A stretch of DNA of 64,000 bases from Vulpes vulpes (GCF_048418805.1 NC_132785.1:126149268-126213267); one strand, 5' to 3'. Counted from the first letter of the stretch, positions 1 through 10,654 are shown. The notes: generated from the sequence alone by a model not told the origin. Made by a program: numbers and translations.

Positions 1-423
1 TTAGGGTTTAGGGTTTAGGGTTAGGGTTTAGGGATAGGGTTAGGGTACTAGGGTTAGGGTTAGGGTTTAGGGTTTGGGTTAGGGTTAGGGTTTAGGGATA
101 GGGTTAGGGTACTAGGGTTAGGGTTTGGGTTTAGGGTTTGGGTTAGGGTTAGGGTTTAGGGATAGGATTAGGGTACTAGGGTTAGGGTTAGGGTATTAGG
201 GTTAGGGCTAGGGTACCAGGGTTAGGGTTTAGGGTTAGGGTACTAGGGTTCGGTTTAGGGATACAGTTAGGGTTAGGGTTTAGGGATAGGGTTAGGGTAC
301 TACGGTTAGGGTTAGGGTACTAGGGTTAGGTTTAGGTTTAGGGATAGGATTAGGGTACTAGGGTTAGGGTTTAGGGTTAGGGTACTAGGGTTTGATTTAG
401 GGATAGGGTTAGGATTAGGGTAC

Positions 424-454
<31 letters not shown>

Positions 455-933
455 ACTAGGGTTTGATTTAGGGATAGGGTTAGGGTTAGGGTTTAGGGTT
501 TGGGTTAGGGTTAGGGTTAGGGGTTAGGGTTAGGGTTAGGGATAGGATTAGGGTATTAGGGTTAGGGTTAGGGTGCTAGGATTAGGGTTAGGGTACCAGG
601 GTTAGGGGTTAGGGTTAGGGTACTAGGGTTTGGTTTAGGGATACGGTTAGAGTTAGGGTTTAGGGATAGGGTTAGGGTACTAGGATTAGGGTTAGGGTAC
701 TAGGGTTAGGGTTACGGTTTAGGGTTAGGGTTAGGTTTAGGGATAGGATTAGGGTACTAAGGTTAGGGTTAGGGTACTAGGGTTAGGGTTAGGGTACCAG
801 GGTTAGGGTTTAGGGTTAGGGTACTAGGGTTCGGTTTAGGGATAGGGTTAGGGTTAGGGTTTAGGGTTTGGGTCAGGGTTTAGGGTTTAGAGATAGGGTT
901 AGGGTACTAGGTGTAGGGTTAGGGTACTAGGGT
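1..933 (+). repeat. Degenerate telomere-like array (TTAGGG variants)
   Basis: The whole stretch is built from TTAGGG and one-base variants: TTTAGGG, ATAGGG, TTTGGG, TACTAGGG, TACCAGGG and TATTAGGG. A recurring module reads TTTAGGG-ATAGGG-TTAGGG-TACTAGGG. Longer blocks recur: a GGGTATTAGG word at 191 returns at 551, and GGGTACCAGG at 211 returns at 591 and 792, so segments of roughly 360 and 200 bp have been duplicated. The array stops near 933, where the sequence turns CpG-rich. The G-rich strand is the + strand, which is the wrong polarity for a left-hand chromosome terminus. It is best read as an interstitial or subtelomeric satellite. Confidence 0.95.
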
Positions 934-1640
934 TCGCTTTACCCTCGGGAGGCCGGGCTGTGCAGTTCCCCGAAGGCCCACACGGTGGCGCCCCGGCGCA
1001 GCGCTCGGGTCGGAGCGTCCGCACACCGGTGGGCGGTGCCTCCCCATCCCGCGGGGCCCGGTGTCCCGGGGGCCGGGAGGGGGCGGGGCCCTCGGCGTCA
1101 GGCTCCGCCTCCCGGGGGCGTGGCCAGGCCGGGAGGGCGCAGACCCTGGCGGGCGAAGGCCGGGTTGCTCCGAGCGTCCGCGGGCCACTCGGGTGCGGGT
1201 GGGCAGGCGGGCGACGCCGTCCCATGTCACAGGTGGGGTCGGGGCGCGGCGGGGGCGGGGGGAGGCGGGCGTGCGGCGATCGCGCCCTCCCCCGGGAGCG
1301 GCGGGGGCGGGAAGGGGCAGAGCCCCGGGCGGTGGAGGCGGTGGAGGCGGTGGAGAGCGCAGGGTGCAGAGCGCAGGGTGGAGAGCGCAGGGTGCAGAGC
1401 GCAGGGTGGAGAGCGCTGGGTGGAGAGCGCAGGGTGCAGAGCGCGGGGTGGAGAGCGCAGGGTGGAGAGCGCAGGGTGCAGAGCACGGGGTGGAGAGCGC
1501 AGGGTGCAGAGCGCAGGGCGCGGGCTGCTTGCTCCACCCTGGGAGGGCTGGGAGCCACCTGGCCCCTGGGGCGGAGCTGCTCTGACACTTCAGGTGCTCC
1601 ACGGCTCCCGATTGTCTCGGCGGGTCAGGCATGGTGTCCT
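934..1640. other. Gene-less CpG island beside the telomere-like array
   Basis: Composition jumps from the AT-containing array to very G+C-rich, CpG-dense sequence with several GGGGCGGGG-type Sp1-like words. No start codon followed by a splice donor stands out, and the long open frames here come only from GC-rich, stop-poor DNA. The minisatellite at 1355-1522 lies inside it. It could be a promoter for non-coding subtelomeric RNA or a GC-biased recombination patch. Both are inferences. Confidence 0.7.
1331..1522. repeat. 14-bp minisatellite, 12 units, preceded by a 9-bp triplication
   Basis: GGTGGAGGC is repeated in tandem at 1331-1353. Twelve consecutive 14-bp units of GAGCGCAGGGTGCA or GAGCGCAGGGTGGA then run from 1355 to 1522. 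Units alternate irregularly between the TGCA and TGGA endings, with single-base variants such as GAGCGCTGGG and GAGCACGGGG. This is a clean tandem array and probably length-variable. Confidence 0.95.
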
Positions 1641-4304
1641 TTATACTGGTCCAGAGTTGGGTAGGTCCTGCCCAGGTGGACCCCACAAACGGTATGTGTG
1701 TGTGTTTCCTGGATGATCGGTGAGCAAGAGGATGGCCACCTGGAGGGGACCTCGGGGCAGGGGCAAGAGGGGGCGCAAGCCAGTGGCTCTTCCCACATTT
1801 CATCCCCTCTGCAAGGATGTTTGCTTTCCTCTGGGGCAAGAATCCTGTGTCCTAAGCAGGCTTCCTGATGCGTGTGTGCCCCGAAGGACGTTCTTACCCC
1901 CCTGGGGTGGATGACTCCTAAATCCACATGTCTGCCCAGACCTCGCCCTGGGCTCCAGACAGCCTTGGGCATCTCTGCCTGGACATCTAAAAATAACCCT
2001 GGCTGGGGGCGGGGGCAGACACTGGGGGGGTATTTCTGGCGCGGGAGGGAGATTTACTGCCAGGGGGCCGTTTCTCTGACTCAGGGCTGGGGTGAGCACA
2101 CATGGAGTCAAGGCCCTTCCTTGGCCTGGAGCTTTAGAAACATTTGTTTCTCCCAGAACACGGCGTCCCCTGCACTTCCTCCTCGCTTGAGGAAACCATG
2201 GTGGCCCTCCTGGTGTCGTCCATTAGGTAATCCCTCCTCGTGGGCTGGACCCTGGGCAGGCAGGTAGAGTGGTCACCACCAGCAGGAGGCAGCCTGGGGA
2301 AAGTGTGCTGGTCCCTGGGGGACCCCATCCCCACCCCGTCCAGAGCATCCTGCCCAGGCCTGGCTCATTGGCAGCACCCATCCACCCAAGCCTGCCCCGG
2401 AGGAGGCTCCATGGGCCTCAGACAGTGGGCCCAGACAGGGGTGTCGGGGGCACTGGGACCTTCCAAGCAGGATCCTGGCCTCCCAGGTGGGGTGTGGCAT
2501 GGAAGGTCCCAGGGTCAGTGCTGGGCAGGCAAAGGCAAAGGACTGGACTCACCTCCCTGATCCCTCTCTTTGGGTCCAGCTCCTCTGCTGGTTTTGGCTT
2601 TTGGGGGAAGATGGGGATGATGACAGCAATCCCGGCAGGGCTCCTCTATCCCCAGCCCATGGGGAGAGCCCCTTTCTGAGCCCCTTGGGTGGCCCTGGGA
2701 CCCTGGGTAAGGAGGGGCCCAAGACGTCATGATGCTGATGATGCATCCAGCTCACCACTGAGCATCCAGCCCTGAGCCCACTGTAGGGTAACCCCAACCC
2801 TAAGAGGTGGGGCCTCCCTCCTCCTGGAGGGGCCTCAGAGCCCCAGGGCCTGAGGAGGAGGCTGGAGCATCCCTACCAGCTCTGTGTCCCCTGAGCCCCC
2901 CCCCTTACCACCCCCCAAATGACGGCAGCTCCTTGGCTCCCACCCAGAGGCAAGTGTGTTGCACGAAGGACCCAAGAGCTGCCCACGGCCTCACACCCCA
3001 GGGACACCCAGTGCAGCTGGATGGGCCTCTGAGCTTCTCTCCTGGCTGGGAGCATGGAGGCTGGGAGGCTCACCCAAGGCCACCCAGGCGGCCATCAGCT
3101 TCGAGCTGGGCTGGACAGGGGTCCTGGGTGTGGGAAAGCAGCTCCCAGAGCTGCCCTGCACATGTGTGTGTCCACTTGTGTCTCCGTGTAGCTCTGTTTC
3201 TGCGGCTTCCCTGTCACTGTGTGTCGGCCTCTGTGTGGGTCTCAGCAGCCGTGCCGGCGTGTCTCAGGCCTCATGTATTGGGGCGTGTCCACCGTGACCT
3301 GGGGTGTAAAGAGGCATCTGTTTGACCTAAGGTAGTGGACGGACCCAGGAAGTGTCCCGAGGCCCAGTGGCACCAGGCCCTGCAGCCCCGTGGGCACCAC
3401 TCACCCTCCTGCGTCCAGCAGTGGAGGGAGCCTGCCCAGGATCACACACCCAGGAGGACATACCCTTCCTCTTGTGGCCACTGAGGACCCAGGGGAGGTT
3501 CCTTGTCCAAAGTTTTCCTGCCTCTATTATGGGGGATGCCTAAAGCCCAGGAAGATGGGGTCTCCAGCAGGGAGGAGTTACAGGGGCCCCTGAGACCTAG
3601 CTGGTGTCCCTGTGAATCTGGGGTGAACAGGTGCCAGCGGGCAGGAAACAGGCCTCCTTCCTGACCCCAGCATGCTGGAGCACCCCCCCACCTTTGATCA
3701 GGCCAGCCCTGACCCTCCTTTCCTCAGGGACCCTCCTTCCAGCGGCAGAACCAGCTGGCTGCACGGTGTGAGGGCAGATGAGGGTGGGGTGGGTGATGCC
3801 CTCCCTTGAGACCTTGACGTGAGGCAGGCCCTGGACGGGGCCCTGCTCAGAGCTGGCCCACTGACGCCCAATAAATGTGTACCCCTCTTGCCCTGTTCCC
3901 CTTTGAGCAAACTGCACCCCTGCAGTCTGTGGAGGCCACCCATGCAGTCCCTCTCACTGGATCTCCGGCCACTGTCCCTTCCCACGGCACCCCGAGCGCT
4001 TTGCCTGGGCTGCTGGCTCACCCTCCAGGCCTCTGCCCGCTGGACACTGCTCGAGAGCTGCCCCCCGAGCACCACACTCGCCCTGACCGCTCGGCCCTGT
4101 CCCCACGAGCCAGTGCCCATCTCTCACAGGCCCCGGCAGCAGCTGGCCACTAGGGTCCCCATCAAGTAGTTGAAAATCATGGCAGACACTTGTCGTGAGC
4201 CCCCAGGGGCCAGCCAGCACCATGCCAGGCCTCAGGTGCCCAGGACGGGGACACACAGCTGGCTGGAAGGTCGGAGATCCAGGGTGAGCTCGCAGGAGCC
4301 AGAG

Positions 4305-4650
4305 GGCACACGTGCATGAGTCCACACATGCCTGCAGGTCTGCTCACCCACGAATGTACACACACTCACCCACCCTCCCCTGCACGCACAGACATGCTCC
4401 TATGCACACGCACACACACGTGTGCACACCCACACATGTGCTGTGCTCTCACACGTTCCAACAGGCACACACTGCCCCCCCACAGGGACCCACCCCCGCG
4501 CACACCTGTGTGCACCAACCCGCATTGTCGCACATGTGTTCACCAGCACACGCACGCAGCAGCCCATAGCTGCTGCAGTGACCTCAGGAGTGGAGCGATC
4601 ACGTTGTTTTTTCCCCAACACATGTTTCCACAATAAAAAAAAAAAAAAAA
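4305..4650. repeat. CA-rich low-complexity segment and A16 tract
   Basis: From 4305 to about 4560 the sequence is an irregular CACACA/CACATG/CACGTG mixture, a decayed (CA)n. An uninterrupted run of 16 A follows at 4635-4650. There is no SINE body next to the A tract. Confidence 0.75.
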
Positions 4651-6299
4651 GAAAGAAAACAAAACAGGAAAGTCCTCGAGGCCAGAGACAGGAAGGGGAA
4701 GTGGCCTGCACACAGGGAACCGGCTCTAGTGGGTGGACCCTGGGCGGCCTGTTCGGGTGGGACCCAGGGGCGGACACGCTGACAGCCACAGGGTGGGGAG
4801 GCGGAGGGCCCCTCCCGGGCATCTGGGCCCCAGGGCTCATCCTACCGCAGCCTCCCACCTTCAGATGAGAAACCGAGGCTGGGGTGGGCTCGTCCCGGTC
4901 GCCAAGTAGGGCTGGCAGAGTGGCCATCTGACACCGGCAGGCCACCTGACACTGCTCCTCCCGGCCCCGGGCCTGGCAGTGGCTGAGGTGAGGGGCTTGG
5001 TGCAGCACCCTGTGAGGCCAGCCCCGGGCACAGCCGTGCCAGCCTGGGCCCGGCTACTGGCAGTCTCAGGGGCTGCCCCGGGGTGCGTTCCATGCATGCT
5101 TCCCTGTGGACCCAGCTCCTGGCAGGGAGCCCAGAGCAGGTGCTGTGGGAGACACCGAGCGTGGTCCCCTGGGCCTGGGCACGCCTCCCCGGGGCCAAGG
5201 ACGAAGGAGGTGCTCCATGTGGAGACAGGCACAGGCGTGGGTCATGACCTGCACGAGGCCACACAGTCTGACCCCACCTGTGCCTCTTACTGCAGCTGCA
5301 GGGGGGAGCCGAGCACTATGTGGAGGGCTTCGCAGGTGGGCCTCAGTGTCCCCTTCTGCTGCTTTATCTCTTAGTCCTCAAAACCCAGCAGGGAGACCCC
5401 TCCCACCGTGCAGGTGAGGAGGTCCTCGGGAGCTCTACCTCTCCCTGCTGACCTGCCTCTGCTTCTCACCTGGAATCTAGGCCTTGGAAGGGGAGGAGGG
5501 GAGGCCTTGGGGGAGGGGGTTGTGGGGCTCCAGAAACGCTTCCAGTCTTTCTTTGTCTTTTTTTTTCTTTTCTCACTTAAAAATCCCAGGAGGGCCCTAG
5601 GATGACCAACAGTCCTGGTTTGCCTATGATTGAAGGTTCCCAGGATGCAGGCAGGACTTTTGGGGCTGAAACAGGGAAAGGCCCAGGGAAACCCCGGACA
5701 AGTTGGTCACTCTAGAGGGGCCCCAAAGCCACTAAACCAACCCCCGCCCCACCTGATGCTCGAACTCCCTCCACTGGGTCCTCATCCAGTGGCTGTCCAG
5801 GCCTGCTTAGATACCTCCAGCGATAGTGAGCTCACTACCCTACAGCAGGAGCCCCCCAAGAGGTGGACAAAACCAGGGCACCAACCACAGTGAGGTCAGC
5901 TCGTGGAGCAGAACGCAGGGGCCCCGGTCCATCTTCAGGGACAGACAAGGCTTCATGGAGGAGGAGGGGCGCAGGGAATTCCTGACCAAAGGAACAGCAC
6001 CGGCAAAGGCCAGGAGGCCAGGAGGCCAGGAGGCCTGGAACCACCTTATAGGGATTGAACTCCTTTGCTGTTACCTCTGACGGCTGGTGTGGCTGCAGCT
6101 CTCCCCACCCCGTCTCCAGAAGGCAGTTCCTTTGAAACATGGTAGCCTGGGCCCTCCTGTCTTCACACCCCCAAGGTCTCTGAGCTGGAAAGGCCTCAGT
6201 GCCTTAGAAGAGCGGCTGGATGCCTCTGATACTGTTCCACACCCCTCACATTTTCCTGAGGCTTGTGGACCCTCGAGCACCAGCATCTGCCCCCTCTTC

Positions 6300-6570
6300 C
6301 AAGAAGCCTCCCCTGACTTCCACAGCCCTTTCACAAATATCAGCCTCCTCTCCTTGGGTGATCGTGACCTCCTGCCCCTGCCGGGGATGCCTGCCAGTCT
6401 CCAATCAAGCTTTCCTGGTTCTTATCTATGCACCTGCTGGTCTCTTTTCCTGGAATGCCCTCTCTCCCCCTGAAAAAACTTTCGGATTCCTCACAGATGT
6501 AACTCAAATGCCAGCTCTTCCAGGAAGCCCTCCAGTATTGGGGGATTCGGGTTGATGACCAGCTTCTCTC
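6300..6570. repeat. L2-like LINE relic
   Basis: Words such as 'tcctggaatgccctctc' followed by 'actcaaatgccagctcttcc' and 'aggaagccctccag' match the general pattern of the mammalian L2 3' region. Boundaries are approximate and the orientation is not assigned. Confidence 0.5.
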
Positions 6571-7295
6571 CTCTTTAAACTACTTCACTCCTTCTGCACC
6601 CTGCATGCAGACCCGGGTAGACCTCGAGTCCCGGAGGGGGGGCCCAGTGACACCCATTCCAGAGCTGACGCCCCTGGGAACGGAGCCCAGAGCCCTCTAC
6701 TTGCCTCATTGCCCTAGTCTCTGGCCCAGGCCCTTGTGGGGACCCAGGAAAAGGACTGGGTTACCTCTTAGGCAAGCACACAGCAAGTGCATACTAAGTG
6801 CTTGCTGAGATGTGTCCTCCCAACCAATATTTCCTGAGTGCCCACTCTGTGCCCGACACTGGGTCACACGGCTCCCCCAGGGAGTCCACCTCTGTCCCCG
6901 CACAGCACCCCCAACACCCGAGGAGCGGTCGGCACCCAGGAGGTGCCCCGAAGTGGCTGCTCACGGTCTGCCAAACAAAAGCAAGGGCCACGCCTCCCTG
7001 TAGCCTTGGAGACAGACAGTCGGGCTCCAGAGTCTGGCTCTGGTCACACCCCTAACTGGCCGGGTGGCCTTGGGTGGGTCGCGGCTGGTCGTGGAGAGCT
7101 GAGTGGGTGGACCAGCGTGGCAGCACCAGGCACGGACTCAGCGGGTGGCATCGCTCCGTCTTCTTCTCTAACGCCCAGAAAAGCCCCTCGTTGGCTGAGT
7201 GGAAGCATTCCCAGGGAGAGAGGCTCGGGCATTCTGGGGTCTCCAGGGCTGGGGCTGGGGGCCCGGGGACTGACCAAGCACCCTGGGGCGCAGCA

Positions 7296-7309
7296 GTTAC
7301 TCAGGCAAC
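7296..7309. promoter_or_regulatory. RFX X-box-like site
   Basis: GTTACTCAGGCAAC fits the X-box pattern GTNRCC-N(0-3)-RGYAAC with a single mismatch, T for C at the end of the left arm. The right arm GGCAAC is perfect. It lies 276 bp upstream of the candidate ATG at 7585. Confidence 0.5.
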
Positions 7310-7584
7310 ATTCCGAGGCTGCCCGGGAGAGGCCCAGGGCAGGGGAGGGCAGTGCCCAGATTTATCCACCAATCCGGCGGGCTCCTGGCTCTGGAGCACG
7401 TTCTTATCTGCCCGGCCCAGCATGGGGGGGCGGTGGGGGCCGCCGGCCGGCTGGGGCGGGAGCTGCCTGGGGACTGGACGCGGAGCAGGCCCGCAGCCCA
7501 AGCCCCACCAGGTGGGTGACGGCCACTGACGGCTCGGAGCGGCCCTGCGGGCTGGTGGCCGGCTGCCCGCCCATCTCCTGCACC

Positions 7585-7612
7585 ATGTCGGACGGCGAGG
7601 GCCCCTCGGCCG
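7585..7612 (+). CDS. Candidate alternative first coding exon of EML1 (MSDGEGPSA...)
   Basis: An ATG with A at -3 opens a short frame encoding Met-Ser-Asp-Gly-Glu-Gly-Pro-Ser-Ala plus one base. It is followed directly by GTGAGT, a consensus splice donor, at 7613. The exon ends in phase 1, exactly as the canonical EML1 exon 1 does at 61754, so both could splice into the same exon 2. It would replace the canonical 22-residue start with a nine-residue acidic one. The surrounding DNA is CpG-rich and repeat-free with an X-box-like element. My recollection that human annotations include EML1 transcripts starting tens of kilobases upstream of the canonical exon supports the assignment but is unverified here. 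It could also be the first exon of an unrelated gene, or chance. Confidence 0.5.
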
Positions 7613-8204
7613 GTGAGTGGCAGCGCTATATTTACCCGCCGCGGCTCCGGTTGCAGAGCCAAGGCTGCTGGTCGCTGAGGGCACCGGGCTGCAGGCAGCT
7701 GTGGGCTGGACCCCCTTCTTCCTAGCCTGATGCCTGGAAGGGGGACCGGCCTCGCCAAGCGAAGCTCAGCCGCACCCCCCGTCTTCCCGACGGGGCTACA
7801 CAGGAAGCTGTGCCTGCTGCAAACCCCTCCCGCAGCCGACCCGCAGCGCAGGGGGCCCGACTGCGCCTGGGCCCCTCGGTGGGCCTGGGGTGCCACGGGC
7901 CTGGGGGAGCCTACGGCTTCCATCTGATTCCCCCAAACGTCTGAGACCTCTGGGAAGTTGAGCCCCGGCTCTGCCCGCACAAGGCCGCCTCTCCGTGAGC
8001 CCCCAGGTCCTCTAGGGTGGAAACGGCCAGGGGCACGAAGGCAGAGGGGCGGCCAGATAACGGGGCCTGCCCACGTACCCTCTGCCCTCCCCGGGGCAAG
8101 GGGTTTGCTGGGGACTGGCAGGCCACCCTGGCTCCTACCGGTTGAAGGCAAGCTCTGGGAAGACGTCCCTCTGAGCTGGCAGTGGGTGGGGCAGGGGCTG
8201 CAGA

Positions 8205-8400
8205 CAGCCTAATCCAGGCTGCCCGGGTTCGAATCCCAATTCTTTCGTTTCTAGATTGGGTGATCGACCTCGGGCAAGCAGCTTAACTGTTCTGAAGCTC
8301 AGTATCCCCGGGTGAAAAAAGGGACAGTGGTAACAGTCCCTACCCCTCAGGTGCTTGTGCAGATTGCAGATTGTGATAAAGTGTGACAGCCTGATGTGCC
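8205..8400 (+). repeat. MIR (ancient tRNA-derived SINE)
   Basis: The order 'gggttcgaatccca', 'ttgggtgatcgacctcgggc', 'ctgaagctcagtatcc' and 'gtggtaacagtccctacc' follows the MIR consensus layout, including the tRNA B-box-like word and the conserved core. Confidence 0.8.
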
Positions 8401-9026
8401 GTGAACGCTCAGTGATGGCCCCGCGAAGCAGCAGGTGGAGGGTCCTGGGCAGGAGCCCAGGGGCACGGGAGCCTCCCTGTCTGGCCCCTCCAGTGGCGCC
8501 TTCTTTCCTAAGCCTCTGCCCATCTGGGGTCCCCTGGATTTCTTGTCTGTCCAGCAGCCCCGTGGAGAATCCTGGGCATGTCAGGCAGTCCTGGGGGTCC
8601 TGGGGTGCTTATGATCGCTGGCAACGTGACACCCCCTGGCGTGGTGTCTGATGGACGGTCCTGGCGCCCGGGCCTGGCCAAGTCGGATTTGGAACAGAGT
8701 GTGTGTGCGTGTGTGTGTTGGGGAGGGGGACACCGACAAAACTGGCCTGACCTCACCCTCTTCCGCCAGGCGTCAGCAGTGCAGGCTGCCAAGAATTGTC
8801 CGCGGAGGAGCCGGTATGGGGGGGGCGGGGGTGCCACAGACAGGCCCTTTCTGGCTGGCTCTGCGCACACCTGACACGAACCCGGAATAGCTCTCTCCCT
8901 CCACCAGGGACATGGTCCTGCTTTTAGCAGCTTGTAAAACCACCCGCACGGAGCTGGGTATTTCAGGAAGGCCAGAACAATATTTAGCCCGCCGAGGCGA
9001 TGGACTGGGTGCTGAGCATGTGCATC

Positions 9027-9030
<4 letters not shown>

Positions 9031-9062
<32 letters not shown>
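9031..9062. repeat. (TG)16 microsatellite
   Basis: This is an uninterrupted TG dinucleotide run between 'tgcatctgcg' and 'tgtccggg'. Confidence 0.95.
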
Positions 9063-9065
<3 letters not shown>

Positions 9066-9499
9066 GGGAGGCTGGGAGGAGACACAGCCTTTACTGCCCC
9101 TTCGCTGTTTAGGAGAGGGTCAGCTGGGCTGGGGACCGGCACGCACGGTCGTGGCTCTGCCCACCCTGGCTGGGCAGGTCACCCTGGGCGAGCTCGGGAC
9201 TTGGCTTCCCGCCTGTCAAATACCGCGGCCTGGTTTTCGTCTCTGCTGCGGATCATGGGAGGCAGGAGTGCAAGGAACACCTGGGTGCAGGTGTATGCGT
9301 GTTTGTTGGGGGGGTGGTCTCCTGGAGGGTGTCGTCTGAAGTTCAAGACTTTCTAGGATTCCAACCCCACGGCAGAGATTGGGTCCAGGAGGCTGCTGTG
9401 AAATATTTCTACCTATTTTCCGAAAGCTATCTCTGGACCTGGGTCTCCAGCGGGAAAGTTCTCCGCCGCCCCCCAAACCCCACCAGCCACCACCTGTGT

Positions 9500-9680
9500 G
9501 GCTGTGGGCGGGTTCCTGGAGGTCATGGTGCCTCAGTTTCCTTATCTGTTCCGTGGAGACAATAACAGGACACTAGCTCCTCAAGTCCCAATGAGGATTA
9601 AGTGATCAAAAGCGTGTAACCTGCTTAAAAGAACGCCAGGCTTCCTGTGAGCAAGTGTGACTGTTACTACTGTTCAACCA
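9500..9680 (+). repeat. MIR relic
   Basis: It contains 'cctcagtttccttatctgtt', 'acaataacaggacactagctcc' and 'gaggattaagtgatcaaaagc' in MIR order, on the + strand. Confidence 0.75.
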
Positions 9681-9769
9681 GTAAGTGAGCTGCAGCCAAA
9701 GAGGAAAATGAAGGGGACGAATTAGGTGTTGTGTCTTGTCCTGGCCACTTCAGGGACATCGTTTGATCC

Positions 9770-9900
9770 CTGGAGGGGGATACATGAACTTTGCTGTACA
9801 GCTGGGGAAACGGAAGCTCAGAGAGGCAAGTAGGCCCAGGTGGCCCAGCTGGTACATGGTAGAGCCAGGATTCGAACCCAGCTCCCCAGGCCCAAACTAA
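9770..9900 (-). repeat. MIR relic
   Basis: The words 'ggggaaacggaagctcagag' and 'gccaggattcgaacccagct' are the reverse complement of the MIR core and B-box region. Confidence 0.75.
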
Positions 9901-10254
9901 GGGCCCCGTCTGGGAAATCCCATCCTGCTCACCCCAGGGTGGGGGCTGGGGGTCTCATAGGCCCTTCTGGCTCTCATCTGAACAACAGCCCTTCTCATCT
10001 CGGACACAGCTAGCTCAGCATCGTCTCTGATAATTTGGAGCCTGTACAAAAAAAAAAAATGTGGTACATTGTCAGGGCGTCAGGAACATTGTGCAGAGCA
10101 GGAGCACGGTGGCAGGCGGTCAGCTCCAGGACTTGTGGCCTTGTGCCTGGACAGGGGAGCCTGGAGGCTAAGGTTACCAGGGAGTCAACACTGTATTTAT
10201 AGCAGGAACCCGCCTGCACCAGTAACTGCCAGCCCGCGCACCCCGTCCAGCAAA

Positions 10255-10385
10255 GGGGCTTCCCTTACAGTTGTCTGGATCCGAGGCCTGGCTCGGCCCC
10301 TAAGCGAAGCAGAGCCCTGGACAGGCCACTTCCCCACTGAGACTCCGTTCCCTCATCTGTGAAATGGGGCCCTCCCATGTCCCCC
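10255..10385 (+). repeat. MIR relic
   Basis: It shows 'ccctggacaggccacttccc' followed by 'ccctcatctgtgaaatgggg', the typical MIR core on the + strand. Confidence 0.6.
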
Positions 10386-10654
10386 ACTGGGTCTGGAGCC
10401 AGCGTCTCTAAGTGCTGGCATCCCCCGGACAGAGGGGCGGCCCGGAAGGGGCTGGCTCCGCACATCCTGGGTCTGTTGATTGTCTCTTCCTGCCTCTGAC
10501 CTCGCGTCTGGCCCTCCCCGCCCGGCAGCACTCTGCAGGAAGAGAATCCAGCCTCTGTGCTGTCATTCCCCACATGTTTGGGAAAATTTCCAGCAAAGCA
10601 GTTTTACAATTCCAGGCACCAAAGAATAGGCCGTTGTACTCTCAGCCGAGCAAC

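Larger units (their letters stand above)
1641..7289. other. GC-rich stretch with no gene recognised
   Basis: This is mostly single-copy GC-rich DNA with many open frames in all directions and no consistent exon structure. A perfect MEF2-type site, CTAAAAATAA, lies at 1987-1996. A degenerate CA-rich segment and a 16-base A tract lie at 4305-4650, and an L2-like relic at about 6300-6570. The 3' exons of CYP46A1, which I would expect upstream of EML1 from human gene order, were not seen. Confidence 0.5.
7290..7900 (+). promoter_or_regulatory. CpG-rich patch, candidate upstream EML1 promoter
   Basis: This locally CpG-enriched, repeat-free stretch contains an X-box-like site (7296-7309), a CCAAT box (7369-7373), a GATA-type site in CTTATCTG (near 7404) and GC boxes around 7430-7460. 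It surrounds the candidate first exon at 7585-7612. There is no clear TATA element upstream of the ATG. The promoter call rests on this clustering and on the exon candidate, with no direct evidence of transcription. Confidence 0.45.

Noticed and set aside
1..933. Plant-type telomere because of many TTTAGGG units
   Set aside because: TTTAGGG is one of several variants mixed with TTAGGG, and the rest of the window is clearly canid.
899..1839. Long open frames on both strands (up to about 300 codons) over the CpG island
   Set aside because: They are low-complexity products of the 14-bp minisatellite and GC-rich DNA, with no domain and no conserved structure.
4305..4560. Possible CRISPR-like or direct-repeat array
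   Set aside because: It is an irregular CA-rich low-complexity run in a mammalian genome, with no regular spacers.
6838..7725. A 295-codon + strand frame across the candidate upstream promoter
   Set aside because: It begins far upstream of any plausible exon and reads through the GTGAGT donor. The short MSDGEGPSA exon is the better explanation in another reading.
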